DNA of 64,000 bases. It comes from Leucobacter sp. UT-8R-CII-1-4 (lineage in GTDB: Bacteria > Actinomycetota > Actinomycetes > Actinomycetales > Microbacteriaceae). The notes below the pieces were generated by a model. That model was not told the origin of the DNA and made no database searches. It saw only the letters and a program-made list of their open reading frames with translations. This document shows positions 30,709-40,190 of the stretch, piece after piece. The number at the start of each line of letters is the position of its first letter. Positions within the stretch are counted from its first letter, which is position 1. The stretch lies in NCBI RefSeq assembly GCF_030010235.1, contig NZ_JASCRS010000005.1, positions 248,001-312,000 of the forward strand. The letters run 5' to 3'. The position numbers and the translations under genes were made by a program.

Positions 30709-30758
30709 AAACCCGGTTCGCTCAGCGAACCGGGTTTGTTGGAGGGGATGACGGGAAT
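30709..30758 (-). repeat. Copy 2 of 50-bp duplication, with the tRNA-Gly terminator
   Basis: AACCCGGTTCGCT (30710-30722) pairs with AGCGAACCGGGTT (30724-30736). On the minus strand it is followed by TTTGTTTG, a strong intrinsic terminator 4 bases after the tRNA-Gly 3' end. The last 19 bases of this copy are inside the intact tRNA. Confidence 0.9.
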
Positions 30759-30813
30759 CGAACCCGCGTAATCAGTTTGGAAGACTGAGGCTCTACCATT
30801 GAGCTACATCCCC
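30740..30813 (-). tRNA. tRNA-Gly(TCC)
   Basis: The acceptor stem is GGGGATG/CATCCCC. The anticodon loop CTTCCAA carries TCC and the T loop is TTCGATT. The CCA end is encoded. It is followed by the hairpin terminator of the duplicated segment. Confidence 0.96.
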
Positions 30814-30852
30814 ACAATTCGGCAGTTCAATGAACTCCCTCATCATTTACGA

Positions 30853-30875
30853 AAACCCTCACATTGTGAGGGTTT
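30853..30875 (-). terminator. Terminator of tRNA-Asn
   Basis: AAACCCTCACA and TGTGAGGGTTT form a perfect palindrome, followed on the minus strand by TCG. It begins 3 bases beyond the tRNA-Asn end. Confidence 0.75.
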
Positions 30876-30877
30876 CG

Positions 30878-30950
30878 CTCCCCCGGCTGGGCTCGAACCA
30901 GCGACATCCTGATTAACAGTCAAGCGCTCTGCCAACTGAGCTACAGGGGA
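30878..30950 (-). tRNA. tRNA-Asn(GTT)
   Basis: The acceptor stem TCCCCTG/CGGGGGA includes one T-G pair. The anticodon loop CTGTTAA carries GTT and the T loop is TTCGAGC. CCA is not encoded, unlike the neighbouring tRNA-Gly. Confidence 0.96.
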
Positions 30951-31023
30951 TCATTGCCTGGGCAACGTCGTTAAGCTTAGCAAGCTCCAGAAAGCTGACG
31001 CAAATCCGACTCGCCGATAGAAT

Positions 31024-31872
31024 TTACTCCTCGGCTACCTCGTCGTAAGCCGTCGCTCGAAGTGCGGTTGCTAGTCGTTGCACATACCCGTGATCAGCTC
31101 TGCGGAAGATCTCATTAATGTCTCCAGCACCCACCAGATGGCCCTGTTGCAGCACGAGAACATCGTGCACAAGCGCTTCAAGCAAACCAATGTCATGAGT
31201 CACCAGGATCATGCTGGCACTCGTGCGCGCTTTGAACCATTTGAGCAGTTCAACGATTCGAGGACGGTTGTTCGCGTCAACGCCTAGCGTTGGTTCGTCT
31301 GCGACCAGTAGCGAAGGTGAGAGCATCAGTGACTTCATCACTGCGATGCGCTGCCGTTGGCCTTTTGAGAGTTCGTATGGGTACTCTTTGAGCTTGGTCA
31401 GCGGAAGCGAAACGATATCCATCATCTCGGCAATCACAGTACCGAGCTCTTCGCGATCAAAGTCTTTCGTTCGTTCCGAAATCGGCTGCAACAAAATATC
31501 GCCGACGTTGAGTTCCGGGGTAAGTGTCGCGCCGGCATCCTGAGACAAGAATCCAACATGAGCAGTGAGCCGGTTAGTGGCGCGGCGGTTGAGTCTGCGC
31601 ATTGGCAGTCCGAGCACGGTTGCGTCTCCCCCGCCAACTTTGATCCGCGCGTGCTTCTCTCCAGCGTCGTTGCCGTGGCCTGCCAAGAATCGAGCGACGG
31701 TTGATTTGCCAGATCCGCTCTCGCCAAGCAGCGCGAGCACATGACCCCTGCCGAGTTCAAAGCTCAAGCCGTCAACGGCGTTAAAGGCCTTCGCTCCCCC
31801 GTGCGCGGGGTACATCAGCGAAAGATCCGATACCGTCACTGCCGGGTCAGCGTCTCTGACTGGCTCGATCAT
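31024..31872 (-). CDS. Stand-alone ABC ATPase, peptide/nickel (DppF-like) type
   Basis: This is a 282-residue ABC ATPase of the oligopeptide/nickel importer class. Walker A GESGSGKST is near residue 51, signature LSKGQRQRIAV near 172 and Walker B LLVADEPTLGVD near 192. The H-loop is LVTHDIGLLEAL. The Q-loop sits in VGFLSQDAGATLTPELNVGD, as in DppD/F. The C-terminal oligopeptide extension is short. No permease or binding protein is next to it, so it must pair with subunits encoded elsewhere or act alone. GGAGG precedes the ATG by 9 bases. Confidence 0.85.
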   Translation of the reverse strand: MIEPVRDADPAVTVSDLSLMYPAHGGAKAFNAVDGLSFELGRGHVLALLGESGSGKSTVARFLAGHGNDAGEKHARIKVGGGDATVLGLPMRRLNRRATNRLTAHVGFLSQDAGATLTPELNVGDILLQPISERTKDFDREELGTVIAEMMDIVSLPLTKLKEYPYELSKGQRQRIAVMKSLMLSPSLLVADEPTLGVDANNRPRIVELLKWFKARTSASMILVTHDIGLLEALVHDVLVLQQGHLVGAGDINEIFRRADHGYVQRLATALRATAYDEVAEE

Positions 31873-31925
31873 GCGACTTGCCTCCTATTGGGTGCGGATA
31901 CTTTAGGGTAGCGCGCACCAGGCCA

Positions 31926-33803
31926 CTATTCCGCGCGCAAACTCCGGCGCGCCGATTCGAGTGCGGCGAGTTGCTCTTGAATTCTTCTTGATCCGGGGTC
32001 GCTCGGGTCACCGATCCGCTGCATTCTCGAAACAAGTTCAGATTTTAGTGAGAGTAAATCACGATCAAGCAGTGAAGCGATCACGTCACGTGAATAAGCG
32101 GGTAGCAGTTCCGGCTTGTTTTGCGGCATTGGAGCAAAAGCCAGCTCTCGAATGAGCTCACGATACGGCTCCGGGGCCTCTGACATAACCTGTTCAAACC
32201 AGCCAGCTTGACCTAGAGTTTCCAGCGACGCGCCGATTGCATCGCGCACTACGCGCAACGCTGGATCACCGACCTCAGCGGTAACCGCCTGAGCCATGAG
32301 CTCGGGGCCAACCATTTCAGATTGCTGGATCATAGCCATCAGCGCGTCGCGCTCAAGGCGAACCCCTGGCGTCGATGGCAGTGAAGCGAGAGTCGCCCGG
32401 GGCCGCTCCGCTTCGGCTGAGAGCTGCTGATTGCCGTATTGTCCAGGTTCTTGAGGTGCGCGAGGATCACCCGGCCTCGTTCGTGAGGACTTCGCTGATC
32501 CACGCACAGCCCGCTGCACTTCGCCGAGCTCCATGCCAAGCATTCGCGCCAGTTCTCTGGTGTACCCGGGTTTCAGAGCTTGATCTTTCAGCTCGGCAAT
32601 GATCGGTGCCGAAGCACGAAGCGCGGAGACCCGACCCTCAACTGTGTTCAAGTTGAAGCGGGAGATTGCTTGTCTCAATGCGAATTCAAATAGTGGAACC
32701 TTGGTGGTGAACAAATCACGCACAGCCTGATCACCGCGGTGCAAGCGCAGGTCGGCAGGGTCAAGCCCCTCTGGGGCAACAGCGACATAGGTTTGTGCGC
32801 TGAAGAGCTTCTCATCGCTAAAGGCACGTAGCGCGGCCTTTTGACCAGCTTCATCAGGGTCAAAAGTGAAGATCACTTCGGCCGCAGAATCGTCGCCCAT
32901 CACGCGGCGCAGTACCGAAATATGGTCTTTGCCGAATGCCGTGCCACAGGTCGCAACAGCAGCTTCTTCGCCTGCCAGGTGACATGCCATGACGTCTGTG
33001 TAGCCTTCAACGACCACCACGCGTTTGCCCTTTGAGATGGCCCGCTTGGCGAGGTCAAGCCCGTAGAGCACGCGCGACTTGTGGTAAATCGGCGTTTCTG
33101 GGGTGTTCAGATACTTCGGTCCGTTGTCGTCCTCGTAAAGCTTGCGGGCGCCAAAACCAACTGTCTGGCCGCTGGTATCGCGAATTGGCCAGACAATTCT
33201 GCCGCGGAAACGATCATATACACCGCGCTGCCCCTCACTCGCGAGACCCGATTGAGCAAGTTCTTTCGGGTTATAGCCCTGAGCTTTGAGGTGGTTCGTG
33301 AGCGCATCCCACCCCTTCGGAGCGTATCCAACACCAAACTTTGCGCAGGCTGCCTCATCAAAACCGCGCTGCTGCAAGAACTCTCGCGCAGTCTGCGCTT
33401 CGGCGCTGCGCAATTGCTCGACGTAAAACTCACTTGCGGCCTGGTGCGCGGCAAAGAGCCGGGCCCGGTTCGGGCCATCATCGCGCCGCTCGGTGCCCTC
33501 TTCATAGCTCAACACGTAGTGCAGGCGACCCGCTAGCCGTTCAACCGCCTCGGTAAAGGTGAGGTGATCCATGCGCTGCAAAAAACTAATGGCGTCGCCA
33601 GATTCACCGCAGCCAAAGCAGTGGTAATAGCCGAGGCTCGGCCGCACGTGAAAACTCGGGCTGCGTTCGTCGTGAAAAGGGCACAAGCCCTTCATCGAAT
33701 CGATACCACCGGTTTTTAATGCGACATGCTCGCCGACGAGATCGGCCAGGTTGGTGCGTCGCTTGACTTCTTCAATGTCTGAAGACTTAATTCGACCCGC
33801 CAT
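31926..33803 (-). CDS. dnaG: DNA primase
   Basis: DnaG makes RNA primers at the replication fork. The N-terminal zinc finger has CPFHDERSPSF (Cys41 region) and YYHCFGCGESGD. The TOPRIM catalytic motif is VVVEGYTDVMACH near residue 265, with FDPDEAG near 316. The C-terminal helicase-binding region starts near 480. At 625 residues it is normal for the phylum. It lies 17 bases after dgt in the order dusB-dgt-dnaG. Confidence 0.96.
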   Translation of the reverse strand: MAGRIKSSDIEEVKRRTNLADLVGEHVALKTGGIDSMKGLCPFHDERSPSFHVRPSLGYYHCFGCGESGDAISFLQRMDHLTFTEAVERLAGRLHYVLSYEEGTERRDDGPNRARLFAAHQAASEFYVEQLRSAEAQTAREFLQQRGFDEAACAKFGVGYAPKGWDALTNHLKAQGYNPKELAQSGLASEGQRGVYDRFRGRIVWPIRDTSGQTVGFGARKLYEDDNGPKYLNTPETPIYHKSRVLYGLDLAKRAISKGKRVVVVEGYTDVMACHLAGEEAAVATCGTAFGKDHISVLRRVMGDDSAAEVIFTFDPDEAGQKAALRAFSDEKLFSAQTYVAVAPEGLDPADLRLHRGDQAVRDLFTTKVPLFEFALRQAISRFNLNTVEGRVSALRASAPIIAELKDQALKPGYTRELARMLGMELGEVQRAVRGSAKSSRTRPGDPRAPQEPGQYGNQQLSAEAERPRATLASLPSTPGVRLERDALMAMIQQSEMVGPELMAQAVTAEVGDPALRVVRDAIGASLETLGQAGWFEQVMSEAPEPYRELIRELAFAPMPQNKPELLPAYSRDVIASLLDRDLLSLKSELVSRMQRIGDPSDPGSRRIQEQLAALESARRSLRAE

Positions 33804-33820
33804 AGCTGAATTCTAGTCAG

Positions 33821-35086
33821 CTAAACGAGCGGAATATCGCACAATCGGCGATGCCAAGCAATTGCAGCCTGATCGGTCAACGAAGCCACCTGATCGATGA
33901 TGACGCGCCGCGCCGCAGTTTCGTCGCCAGCCTCACGCATATCTGCAGCAAATGCCGGTTCAAGTTCATGCTCGCCCGTCTCCCAGAGCACATCGGCTAG
34001 TTCGAGAAGCAGTTCGCGCTGTTTACGATAAGTGGGCTGCCTGCGACCACTTTCCATCACAAAAGCCGCGACGATTCCCTTCAGTACGGCAATCTCTGCC
34101 CAGACTTCGCGAGGCACAACAACCTCTGCACCGTACCGTGCGAGCGGGCGACCGTCTGCCGCCTCGGTCGTGTGAGAGATGGCCGCACGCGCAAAACGCC
34201 CGATCATGTCGCTCGTAAAGTTCTTGAGCTGCGCCTGATCTGCGCGGCTTCCACGCCAACTGGTAAGCCACGAATCAGACTCGGCGATCCGCTCGAAAGC
34301 AGCACCGAGTTCATCTTCAGAAAAACTTCCATCAGCCCAATTCGCTACTGCGCGAATGAGCGTGTCATGACCGGATCGGGCAGTCAGAATCTCAGGGTCG
34401 ATAAAATCACCGACAACCGCATCTTCAAAGTCATGCACCGAGTAGGCGATGTCGTCGCTGAGGTCCATAACCTGAGCTTCAACACACTTGCGGCGAGCCG
34501 GTGCTCCCTGGCGCATCCACTCGAAGATCTCACGATCATCTTCAAAAAACCCGAACTTTGCCGAGCCTGGATTCGCCTCGGCAAGTGGCCACGGATACTT
34601 TGTGCTCGCATCAAGCGTGGCACGCGTGAGGTTCAGGCCTACGCTCCGACCGTCGCTATCGAGTCGTTTGGGCTCAAGTCGTGCCAGAATTCGCAGTGTT
34701 TGAGCATTGCCTTCGAAGCCACCGTGGCCCTCAGCCCAGGCGTTCAAGGCTTTTTCGCCATTATGCCCGAATGGAGGGTGACCTAGGTCATGCGCGAGGC
34801 AAGCCGTGTCAACTATCTCTTGATCCAGCCCGAGCGAGAGAGCGAGTTCACGGCCAATCTGCGCCACTTCAAGTGAGTGGGTAAGTCGGTTGCGCGCAAA
34901 ATCAACCCCGGCTGTGGGGCTCAGCACCTGAGTTTTGGCGGCGAGCCTACGCCAGGCGCTCGAGTGCAACACTCGAGCGCGATCCCGCGCGAAATCGCTG
35001 CGGTTTCCACCGTGCCGCTCAGACACAAAACGTTCTGCGTCGTGTTCGCCGTACTCGCTCACAGTGATTGGGCGCTCAGCCACCAT
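33821..35086 (-). CDS. dgt: Deoxyguanosinetriphosphate triphosphohydrolase-like protein
   Basis: This is an HD-domain dNTP triphosphohydrolase. The metal ligands are in RLTHSLEVAQIG and HDLGHPPFGHNGE (near residues 65 and 100), followed by DDIAYSVHDFEDAV. About 420 residues. The start is uncertain: ATG codons at 35095 and 35086 and a GTG at 35083 all overlap the dusB end. GGAG fits the GTG best, and I give the middle ATG. It is translationally coupled to dusB and followed by dnaG. The dgt-dnaG pairing is common in actinobacteria. Confidence 0.92.
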   Translation of the reverse strand: MVAERPITVSEYGEHDAERFVSERHGGNRSDFARDRARVLHSSAWRRLAAKTQVLSPTAGVDFARNRLTHSLEVAQIGRELALSLGLDQEIVDTACLAHDLGHPPFGHNGEKALNAWAEGHGGFEGNAQTLRILARLEPKRLDSDGRSVGLNLTRATLDASTKYPWPLAEANPGSAKFGFFEDDREIFEWMRQGAPARRKCVEAQVMDLSDDIAYSVHDFEDAVVGDFIDPEILTARSGHDTLIRAVANWADGSFSEDELGAAFERIAESDSWLTSWRGSRADQAQLKNFTSDMIGRFARAAISHTTEAADGRPLARYGAEVVVPREVWAEIAVLKGIVAAFVMESGRRQPTYRKQRELLLELADVLWETGEHELEPAFAADMREAGDETAARRVIIDQVASLTDQAAIAWHRRLCDIPLV

Positions 35087-36272
35087 CGACTCCATGCCCA
35101 AGGCGCTCAGCTTCGACCATCTCAGAGAGATCGAGGCCAGCCGTCTCACGGTTGTTTAACCAGCCGTCTGGCAGCACAACACGCTTGGGACTTCCGGCAC
35201 GACCACGCTGGCCCTCCGCTCCCTCACCTGGGTACGGCATCGACGCATCCATCTCAGAGAAAATTTCGTCCATCTGTTCGAGCGACTCGACTGCAGCGAG
35301 TGAACGGCGCAGATCTCCACCAACACCGTAGCCCTTGTAGTACCAAGCGACATGTTTGCGAATGTCTCGGCAGGCGCGATCTTCTTCGCCATCGAAAAAC
35401 TCAACAAGCAATTCCGTGTGACGACGCATCGCCTGCATCACAAAGCCAAGCGGAGGCTTCGCAATTGCCTTCTCGGCATCATCCCAAGAAATCTCGCCAG
35501 CCTCAGCCCGAAACGCAGCAACGAGATCACCAAAAAGCCAAGGCCTGCCAAGGCAACCTCGGCCAACCACGACACCGTCGCAGCCGGTTTCACGCACCAT
35601 TCGAATAGCGTCTTCAGCCGACCAAATATCGCCATTTCCAAGAATCGGCACACTCGTGATCGTCTCTTTTAGAGTGCGAATCGACGACCAATCAGCCTGG
35701 CCCGAATAAAACTCACTCGCAGTTCGACCGTGCAACGCAATCGCAGCAACTCCGGCACCCTCCGCCGCACGAGCAGCATCGAGATAGGTAAGGTGGTCCT
35801 CGTCGATACCCTTGCGCATCTTCACCGTAAGCGGAATATCACCGGCAGCCTTTACAGCTTGCTCGACAATTGCCCGAAACAGGTCACTCTTCCAAGGCAG
35901 GGCCGATCCGCCGCCCTTTCTCGTCACCTTAGGTACCGGGCAACCAAAGTTGAGGTCGATGTGGTCAGCAAGGTCTTCGTCGACCAGGAAACGAACCGCT
36001 TCACGCACCGTGACCGGGTCGACACCGTACAACTGGATTGAGCGGGGAGTTTCACTCTCGTGATGCTTGATCAAGCGCAGCGAGGCCGGAGTGCGCTCAA
36101 CAAGTGCACGACTCGTGATCATCTCGCTGACGTACAGCCCCGCTCCGTATTCTCGGCAAAGCCGACGAAACGCGGTGTTTGTGATGCCAGCCATCGGCGC
36201 GAGCACAACGGGTACGTCGAGCGTCAGCGGGCCGATGCGCAGCCGGGAATCGTTCATTGTTGCGGTAGACAT
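35076..36272 (-). CDS. dusB: tRNA-dihydrouridine synthase (DusB type)
   Basis: This flavoenzyme reduces uridines in tRNA D-loops. The TIM barrel begins RIGPLTLDVPVVLAPMAGIT. The motif HIDLNFGCPVPKVTRKGGGS with its catalytic Cys is near residue 112, FMN contacts are in ALHGRTASEFYSG, and DGVVVGRGCLGRPW is near 245. I start at the ATG of MSTATMNDSRL; the ATG five codons in is equally possible, and neither has a ribosome site. A GAGACAATT element lies 11 bases upstream; recO, which diverges, has the same element. Confidence 0.94.
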   Translation of the reverse strand: MSTATMNDSRLRIGPLTLDVPVVLAPMAGITNTAFRRLCREYGAGLYVSEMITSRALVERTPASLRLIKHHESETPRSIQLYGVDPVTVREAVRFLVDEDLADHIDLNFGCPVPKVTRKGGGSALPWKSDLFRAIVEQAVKAAGDIPLTVKMRKGIDEDHLTYLDAARAAEGAGVAAIALHGRTASEFYSGQADWSSIRTLKETITSVPILGNGDIWSAEDAIRMVRETGCDGVVVGRGCLGRPWLFGDLVAAFRAEAGEISWDDAEKAIAKPPLGFVMQAMRRHTELLVEFFDGEEDRACRDIRKHVAWYYKGYGVGGDLRRSLAAVESLEQMDEIFSEMDASMPYPGEGAEGQRGRAGSPKRVVLPDGWLNNRETAGLDLSEMVEAERLGHGVDGG

Positions 36273-36357
36273 ATACCGCAATTGTCTCACGGCTACGAAG
36301 CGATGTGTGATTGCGCGTTGGATCGCCAGAGCCGCAAGAGTGCGAGACAATTAGGGC

Positions 36358-37074
36358 ATGTCTCTGTATCGCGAGCAAGGCGTTGTGCTGCGCACCCAAA
36401 AACTGGGTGAAGCTGACCGTATCGTCACCCTATTAACGCTGTCTCGCGGCATCATTCGAGTGGTTGCGAAGGGCGTACGTAAAACCACCTCAAAGTTTGG
36501 GGCTCGACTCGAGCCTTTTATGGTGGCTGACCTGCAACTCTATGAAGGCCGCACCCTCGACACAATCACCCAGGCGTCCACGCTCGGTGCGTACGGGCCA
36601 CACATCAGCCAGGACTACGACAGGTATCGCGCGGGCAGCGCCATGGTTGAAACCGCCGAGCGGCTCAGCGAGGGTGGGCCTGCACCCGAACAGTATCGAC
36701 TCCTGATTGGCGCCCTGCGTACTCTTGCGCAGGGAAACATCGCACCCGAACTATTGCGAGACGGTTATTTGCTGCGAGCAATGGCCGCGGCAGGCTGGGC
36801 ACCCGGCTTTCAAGAGTGCGTGCGGTGCGGCGCCCCAGGGCCACACACCCGAGTGATTGTGCAACTTGGTGGTGTCGTCTGTCAGGACTGCGCGGTACCT
36901 GGCACACCACAACTCGAGCCGGGCAGCATCGTGCTGCTTGCCGCTCTGCTCGCCGGCGACTGGGATACCGCTCTCGCCTCAAGTGAACTTGAGCGCGGCC
37001 AAGCAGCAGGCATTGTTGCCGCCTACACCCAATGGCATATGGAAAAAGGTTTGCGTTCACTACGCACGAATTGA
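36358..37074 (+). CDS. recO: DNA repair protein RecO
   Basis: RecO anneals single strands and helps load RecA in the RecFOR pathway. The N-terminal OB fold reads [21 protein letters not shown] four-cysteine zinc site (CVRCGAPG and CQDC, residues ~160-182) marks the C-terminal domain, as in Deinococcus RecO. Length is 238 residues. GACAAT lies 6 bases before the ATG with no ribosome site, so the mRNA may be leaderless. uppS follows 57 bases later. Confidence 0.95.
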   Translation: MSLYREQGVVLRTQKLGEADRIVTLLTLSRGIIRVVAKGVRKTTSKFGARLEPFMVADLQLYEGRTLDTITQASTLGAYGPHISQDYDRYRAGSAMVETAERLSEGGPAPEQYRLLIGALRTLAQGNIAPELLRDGYLLRAMAAAGWAPGFQECVRCGAPGPHTRVIVQLGGVVCQDCAVPGTPQLEPGSIVLLAALLAGDWDTALASSELERGQAAGIVAAYTQWHMEKGLRSLRTN

Positions 37075-37118
37075 GACTGCCTGCTGTTTCGCTGCAGCTT
37101 TGATGTGCTGGCTGGGGC

Positions 37119-37124
37119 TATTCT
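37119..37124 (+). promoter_or_regulatory. Candidate -10 box of leaderless uppS
   Basis: TATTCT ends seven bases before the chosen ATG. No ribosome site is seen, so transcription probably starts at the ATG. Confidence 0.5.
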
Positions 37125-37131
37125 GGTGTGC

Positions 37132-37917
37132 ATGCGCCGAGCCCCCTCAGAGCTGGTACCGGTCGATTGGACCGGCGAATACCCGCCAACCTTTCGTGGC
37201 CCCGTGCCGAAACACGTCGCCATTGTGATGGACGGTAATGGGCGCTGGGCCAATCAGCGCGGTCTGCCCCGAGTCGAGGGGCACCGGCAGGGTGAGCAAG
37301 CTTTGCTCGACGTCGTTGCTGGAGCTATTCAGGCGGGTGTCACTCATCTCAGCGTGTACGCGTTTTCGACTGAGAATTGGCGCCGCTCCCCCGATGAGGT
37401 TCGATTTTTGATGGGTTTCAATCGCGAAGTCCTGCGCGGACGCCGCGCCCAACTCGATGCCTGGAATGTGCGAATGCGCTGGGCGGGCCGCCGGCCAAGA
37501 CTCTGGGGCTCAGTTATCAGCGAGTTGAAGGCCTCTGAGCGCGCAACAGCAAAAAATACGGGCCTCACACTCACCATGTGTGTGAATTACGGCGGCAGAA
37601 ACGAACTCACCGATGCAGTGCGTTCAATCGCCGAAGAGGTCGCTGCCGGCAAGCTCTCACCGCACGGCATCACCGAGCGCACGATTGCCCGACACCTTTA
37701 TGTGCCCGAACTGCCGGAAGTGGATCTCTTTTTGCGATCCAGCGGCGAACAGCGCACCAGCAACTTTATGCTCTGGCAGTCGGCCTACGCCGAGATGGTA
37801 TTTCTTGACACGCTTTGGCCAGATTTTGACCGCAAGGAACTGTGGCGGGCCATAGGTATCTACGAGGATCGCGATCGCCGTTTTGGCGGCGCAGTCGATA
37901 CACCCGCCGGATCGTAA
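37132..37917 (+). CDS. uppS: Isoprenyl diphosphate synthase (cis-prenyltransferase)
   Basis: This enzyme makes the long-chain cis-polyprenyl diphosphate that carries cell-wall precursors. The catalytic Asp is in [20 protein letters not shown] near residue 34. [17 protein letters not shown] and the C-terminal [20 protein letters not shown] follow. At 261 residues the size fits actinobacterial undecaprenyl/decaprenyl synthases; chain length cannot be read. I chose the ATG of MRRAPSEL because a TATTCT box ends seven bases before it; a start nine codons upstream is less likely. Confidence 0.95.
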   Translation: MRRAPSELVPVDWTGEYPPTFRGPVPKHVAIVMDGNGRWANQRGLPRVEGHRQGEQALLDVVAGAIQAGVTHLSVYAFSTENWRRSPDEVRFLMGFNREVLRGRRAQLDAWNVRMRWAGRRPRLWGSVISELKASERATAKNTGLTLTMCVNYGGRNELTDAVRSIAEEVAAGKLSPHGITERTIARHLYVPELPEVDLFLRSSGEQRTSNFMLWQSAYAEMVFLDTLWPDFDRKELWRAIGIYEDRDRRFGGAVDTPAGS

Positions 37918-37956
37918 CGTCGCGCACATCCTGTGCTTGTGTCGTGCTGAGCAATC

Positions 37957-37992
37957 GTCATCCTGAGCGAGCAAAACGAGACACAGAATGAC
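37957..37992. repeat. REP-like imperfect palindrome
   Basis: GTCATCCTG pairs with CAGAATGAC (one G-T) across 18 bases that begin AGCGAGC. The GTCATCCTGAGCGA core recurs as a dispersed repeat in many bacterial genomes. The rest of the 252 bases between the convergent uppS and ruvC genes holds nothing I recognise. Confidence 0.45.
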
Positions 37993-38169
37993 GGGGCGAG
38001 GCAACTCAAACGGGCGAAAGCCTGCCTACTCACTTTCAGCCAGGACCACTCAACATTGTGTCTGATTGAGGCACTGCCGAATACCTGAGACGAGCACGGT
38101 AGCTAGTTACATCAGCAAGCCAAGCGAACCGGCGCACACACCGTTCTTGGACCAGTCGAGGTGAACGAG

Positions 38170-38778
38170 CTAACCACCACGGGCGCCACGGCGGCGGCCC
38201 TGCTTCTGCTCAGCTTCGCGCCAAGCCCGCTGCGCTGGAGTTTCACTGCCCAGGCTAGCGCCCAGACTCCCCTGAGTTTCGTTCTGTCGGCGCGCTGTGC
38301 CACCGCGTCCGAGATGCCATGCGTGCGTAATCGCAAGGGCAAGGGCGTCGGCCGCATCGGCAGGTTTCGGCGGCGCTGCGAGACCGAGCAATCGGGTAAC
38401 CATTGTGGTGACCTGCGCCTTATCGGCGGCACCGTAACCAGTGATCTGCTTCTTCACCTCGTTTGGCGTGTACAAAGACACGGGGATCCCGCGTTTCTCA
38501 GCAAGAAACATGACCACGCCACTGATCTGGGCAACGCCCATCACGCTTGCAACGTTATCTTGAGCAAACACACGCTCGAGCGCGATGCCGTCTGGTTTGT
38601 GCCCATCAAGCAGCCGCTCAATGCTTGAACCGATCTGGTGCAAGCGAGCCGGCGCACTAGCGCCCGCGGGGCTCTGCAGCACCTCTACGTGCTCGAACAC
38701 GACCTTTCGACCCTGAGCGGTGGTAACAATACCAATGCCGCAGCGGGTGAGCCCGGGGTCAATGCCGATGATTCTCAT
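38170..38778 (-). CDS. ruvC: Crossover junction endodeoxyribonuclease RuvC
   Basis: RuvC resolves Holliday junctions. Catalytic acids are visible in MRIIGIDPGLTRCG (Asp7), GIALERVFAQDN (Glu near 67) and PKPADAADALALAITHAW (Asp pair near 140). The C-terminal 40 residues form a basic, low-complexity tail (QKQGRRRGARGG), longer than in E. coli but usual in actinobacteria. It follows yebC by 40 bases. ruvA and ruvB, normally next, are absent; the neighbour is convergent uppS. Confidence 0.96.
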   Translation of the reverse strand: MRIIGIDPGLTRCGIGIVTTAQGRKVVFEHVEVLQSPAGASAPARLHQIGSSIERLLDGHKPDGIALERVFAQDNVASVMGVAQISGVVMFLAEKRGIPVSLYTPNEVKKQITGYGAADKAQVTTMVTRLLGLAAPPKPADAADALALAITHAWHLGRGGTARRQNETQGSLGASLGSETPAQRAWREAEQKQGRRRGARGG

Positions 38779-38818
38779 AGACCCCTCCCCTCACGTCGCT
38801 GCGGCATGTGGCGTTGTC

Positions 38819-39583
38819 TTACTCGTCAGATTCGAGCTCGGCCTGAACCTCAGGGGTCAGGTCAAAGTTCGAGAAGACGTTCTGCACATCGTCGCTGTCT
38901 TCGAGAGCATCAATCAGGTTGAAAACCTTACGCGCAGTGTCCGCGTCGATTTCGACCTTCAGGTTTGGCACGAATTCAGCGTCCGCTGCTTCATAATCGA
39001 TGCCAGCATCAACCAGAGCGGTACGAACAGCAACAAGGTCAGATGCCTCGGTAATCACTTCAAAGGCCTCGCCGTTCGGAGTCGCGTTGACCTCGTCAGC
39101 CCCCGCATCAAGCACAGCCATCAGCACATCATCTTCGGTGGTTCCCTCGGCAGGAACCGTGATCACACCCTTACGCGCGAAGTTGTACGCCACGCTACCT
39201 GGGTCGGCAAGGGTGCCGCCGTTGCGACTGAGCGCGGTTCGCACTTCTGCGGCCGCACGGTTCTTGTTGTCGGTCAGACATTCAATCATGAGCGCGACAC
39301 CGTTCGGGCCGTAGCCTTCGTACATGATGGTGGTGTACTCAACAGCATCACCGGTAAGACCTGCACCACGCTTGATGGCGCGATCAATGTTGTCACCGGG
39401 AACCGAATTCTTTTTTGCCTTGTGTACGGCATCGGCGAGAGCCGGGTTGCCTGCGAGGTCGGGTCCACCGATACGGGCGGCGACCTCAATCACCTTGATG
39501 TACTTCGCAAATGCCTTTGCACGACGCGAGTCGAGAATTGCCTTCTTGTGCTTAGTGGTTGCCCACTTGGAGTGTCCGGCCAC
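38819..39583 (-). CDS. yebC: YebC/PmpR family (TACO1-like) protein
   Basis: This is a 254-residue YebC-type protein, now linked to translation of difficult proline stretches and to transcription control. It opens [17 protein letters not shown] and includes the family core [20 protein letters not shown]. The start is GTG with GAGGAG seven bases upstream, which excludes a long upstream open frame. The order thrS-HIT-yebC-ruvC is the actinobacterial one with pgsA and neighbours missing. Confidence 0.95.
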   Translation of the reverse strand: MAGHSKWATTKHKKAILDSRRAKAFAKYIKVIEVAARIGGPDLAGNPALADAVHKAKKNSVPGDNIDRAIKRGAGLTGDAVEYTTIMYEGYGPNGVALMIECLTDNKNRAAAEVRTALSRNGGTLADPGSVAYNFARKGVITVPAEGTTEDDVLMAVLDAGADEVNATPNGEAFEVITEASDLVAVRTALVDAGIDYEAADAEFVPNLKVEIDADTARKVFNLIDALEDSDDVQNVFSNFDLTPEVQAELESDE

Positions 39584-39632
39584 GGGTGCTCCTCTTTCTT
39601 CTGTCTCTTGTGTAGATAAGTATGCGTGTCTG

Positions 39633-40190
39633 TCAGCTTGCTGGTCCAGGATCAACCGGCCAGGCGGCCGCGACCCTTTCACGAACATCACCAAGCAGCT
39701 GCGGCATTGACTTCGTCTTCGCAATAATCGGGAAGAAATTGGCGTCGGCCCGCCAACGTGGCACAACGTGCTGATGCAAGTGCGCAGCAATGCCGGCGCC
39801 CGCAACCTCACCCTGATTCATACCAATGTTAAATCCATGACAACCCATCACATCTTTCAGAACCCGCATCGCGGTCTGAGTGATCTCACCGATTTCGGCC
39901 ACCTCTTCGGCGCTGGCTTCATCGTAGGTAGAGATGTGGCGGTAGGGGCACACCAGCAGGTGGCCGTTGTTGTAAGGAAAAAGATTCAACAGCGCGTATG
40001 CCGTTTTGCCACGGTAAACAATGAGTGCTTTCTCGTCACTCAGTTCTGGTGCATGGCAAAACGGGCAGTCGTGCTCGTCAGGCTGATGCGTATCGGCGAC
40101 GTAGACCATGCGGTGCGGAGTCCACAACCGCTGCATCTCGTCTGGATCGCCGACCAGCCCGCTCTCGGCGAGGTGCTCTACTCGGTCCAC
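39633..40190 (-). CDS. HIT-domain nucleotide hydrolase/transferase
   Basis: This is a histidine-triad protein that acts on nucleotide phosphoramidates or dinucleoside phosphates. The triad is [11 protein letters not shown] near residue 136. CPFCHAPE near 43 suggests a zinc-binding pair. It has 185 residues. The GTG start overlaps the thrS end by 13 bases; a later ATG (40136) is possible. In related genomes pgsA follows, but here yebC follows after 49 bases. The substrate is unknown. Confidence 0.9.
   Translation of the reverse strand: MDRVEHLAESGLVGDPDEMQRLWTPHRMVYVADTHQPDEHDCPFCHAPELSDEKALIVYRGKTAYALLNLFPYNNGHLLVCPYRHISTYDEASAEEVAEIGEITQTAMRVLKDVMGCHGFNIGMNQGEVAGAGIAAHLHQHVVPRWRADANFFPIIAKTKSMPQLLGDVRERVAAAWPVDPGPAS

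Noticed and set aside
30551..30758. Insertion sequence at the duplicated tRNA-Gly end
   Set aside because: There is no transposase and the repeats are direct, not inverted; the spacer is only 108 bases.
38720..39619. A 299-codon plus-strand open frame opposite yebC
   Set aside because: It is a shadow of yebC and ruvC.
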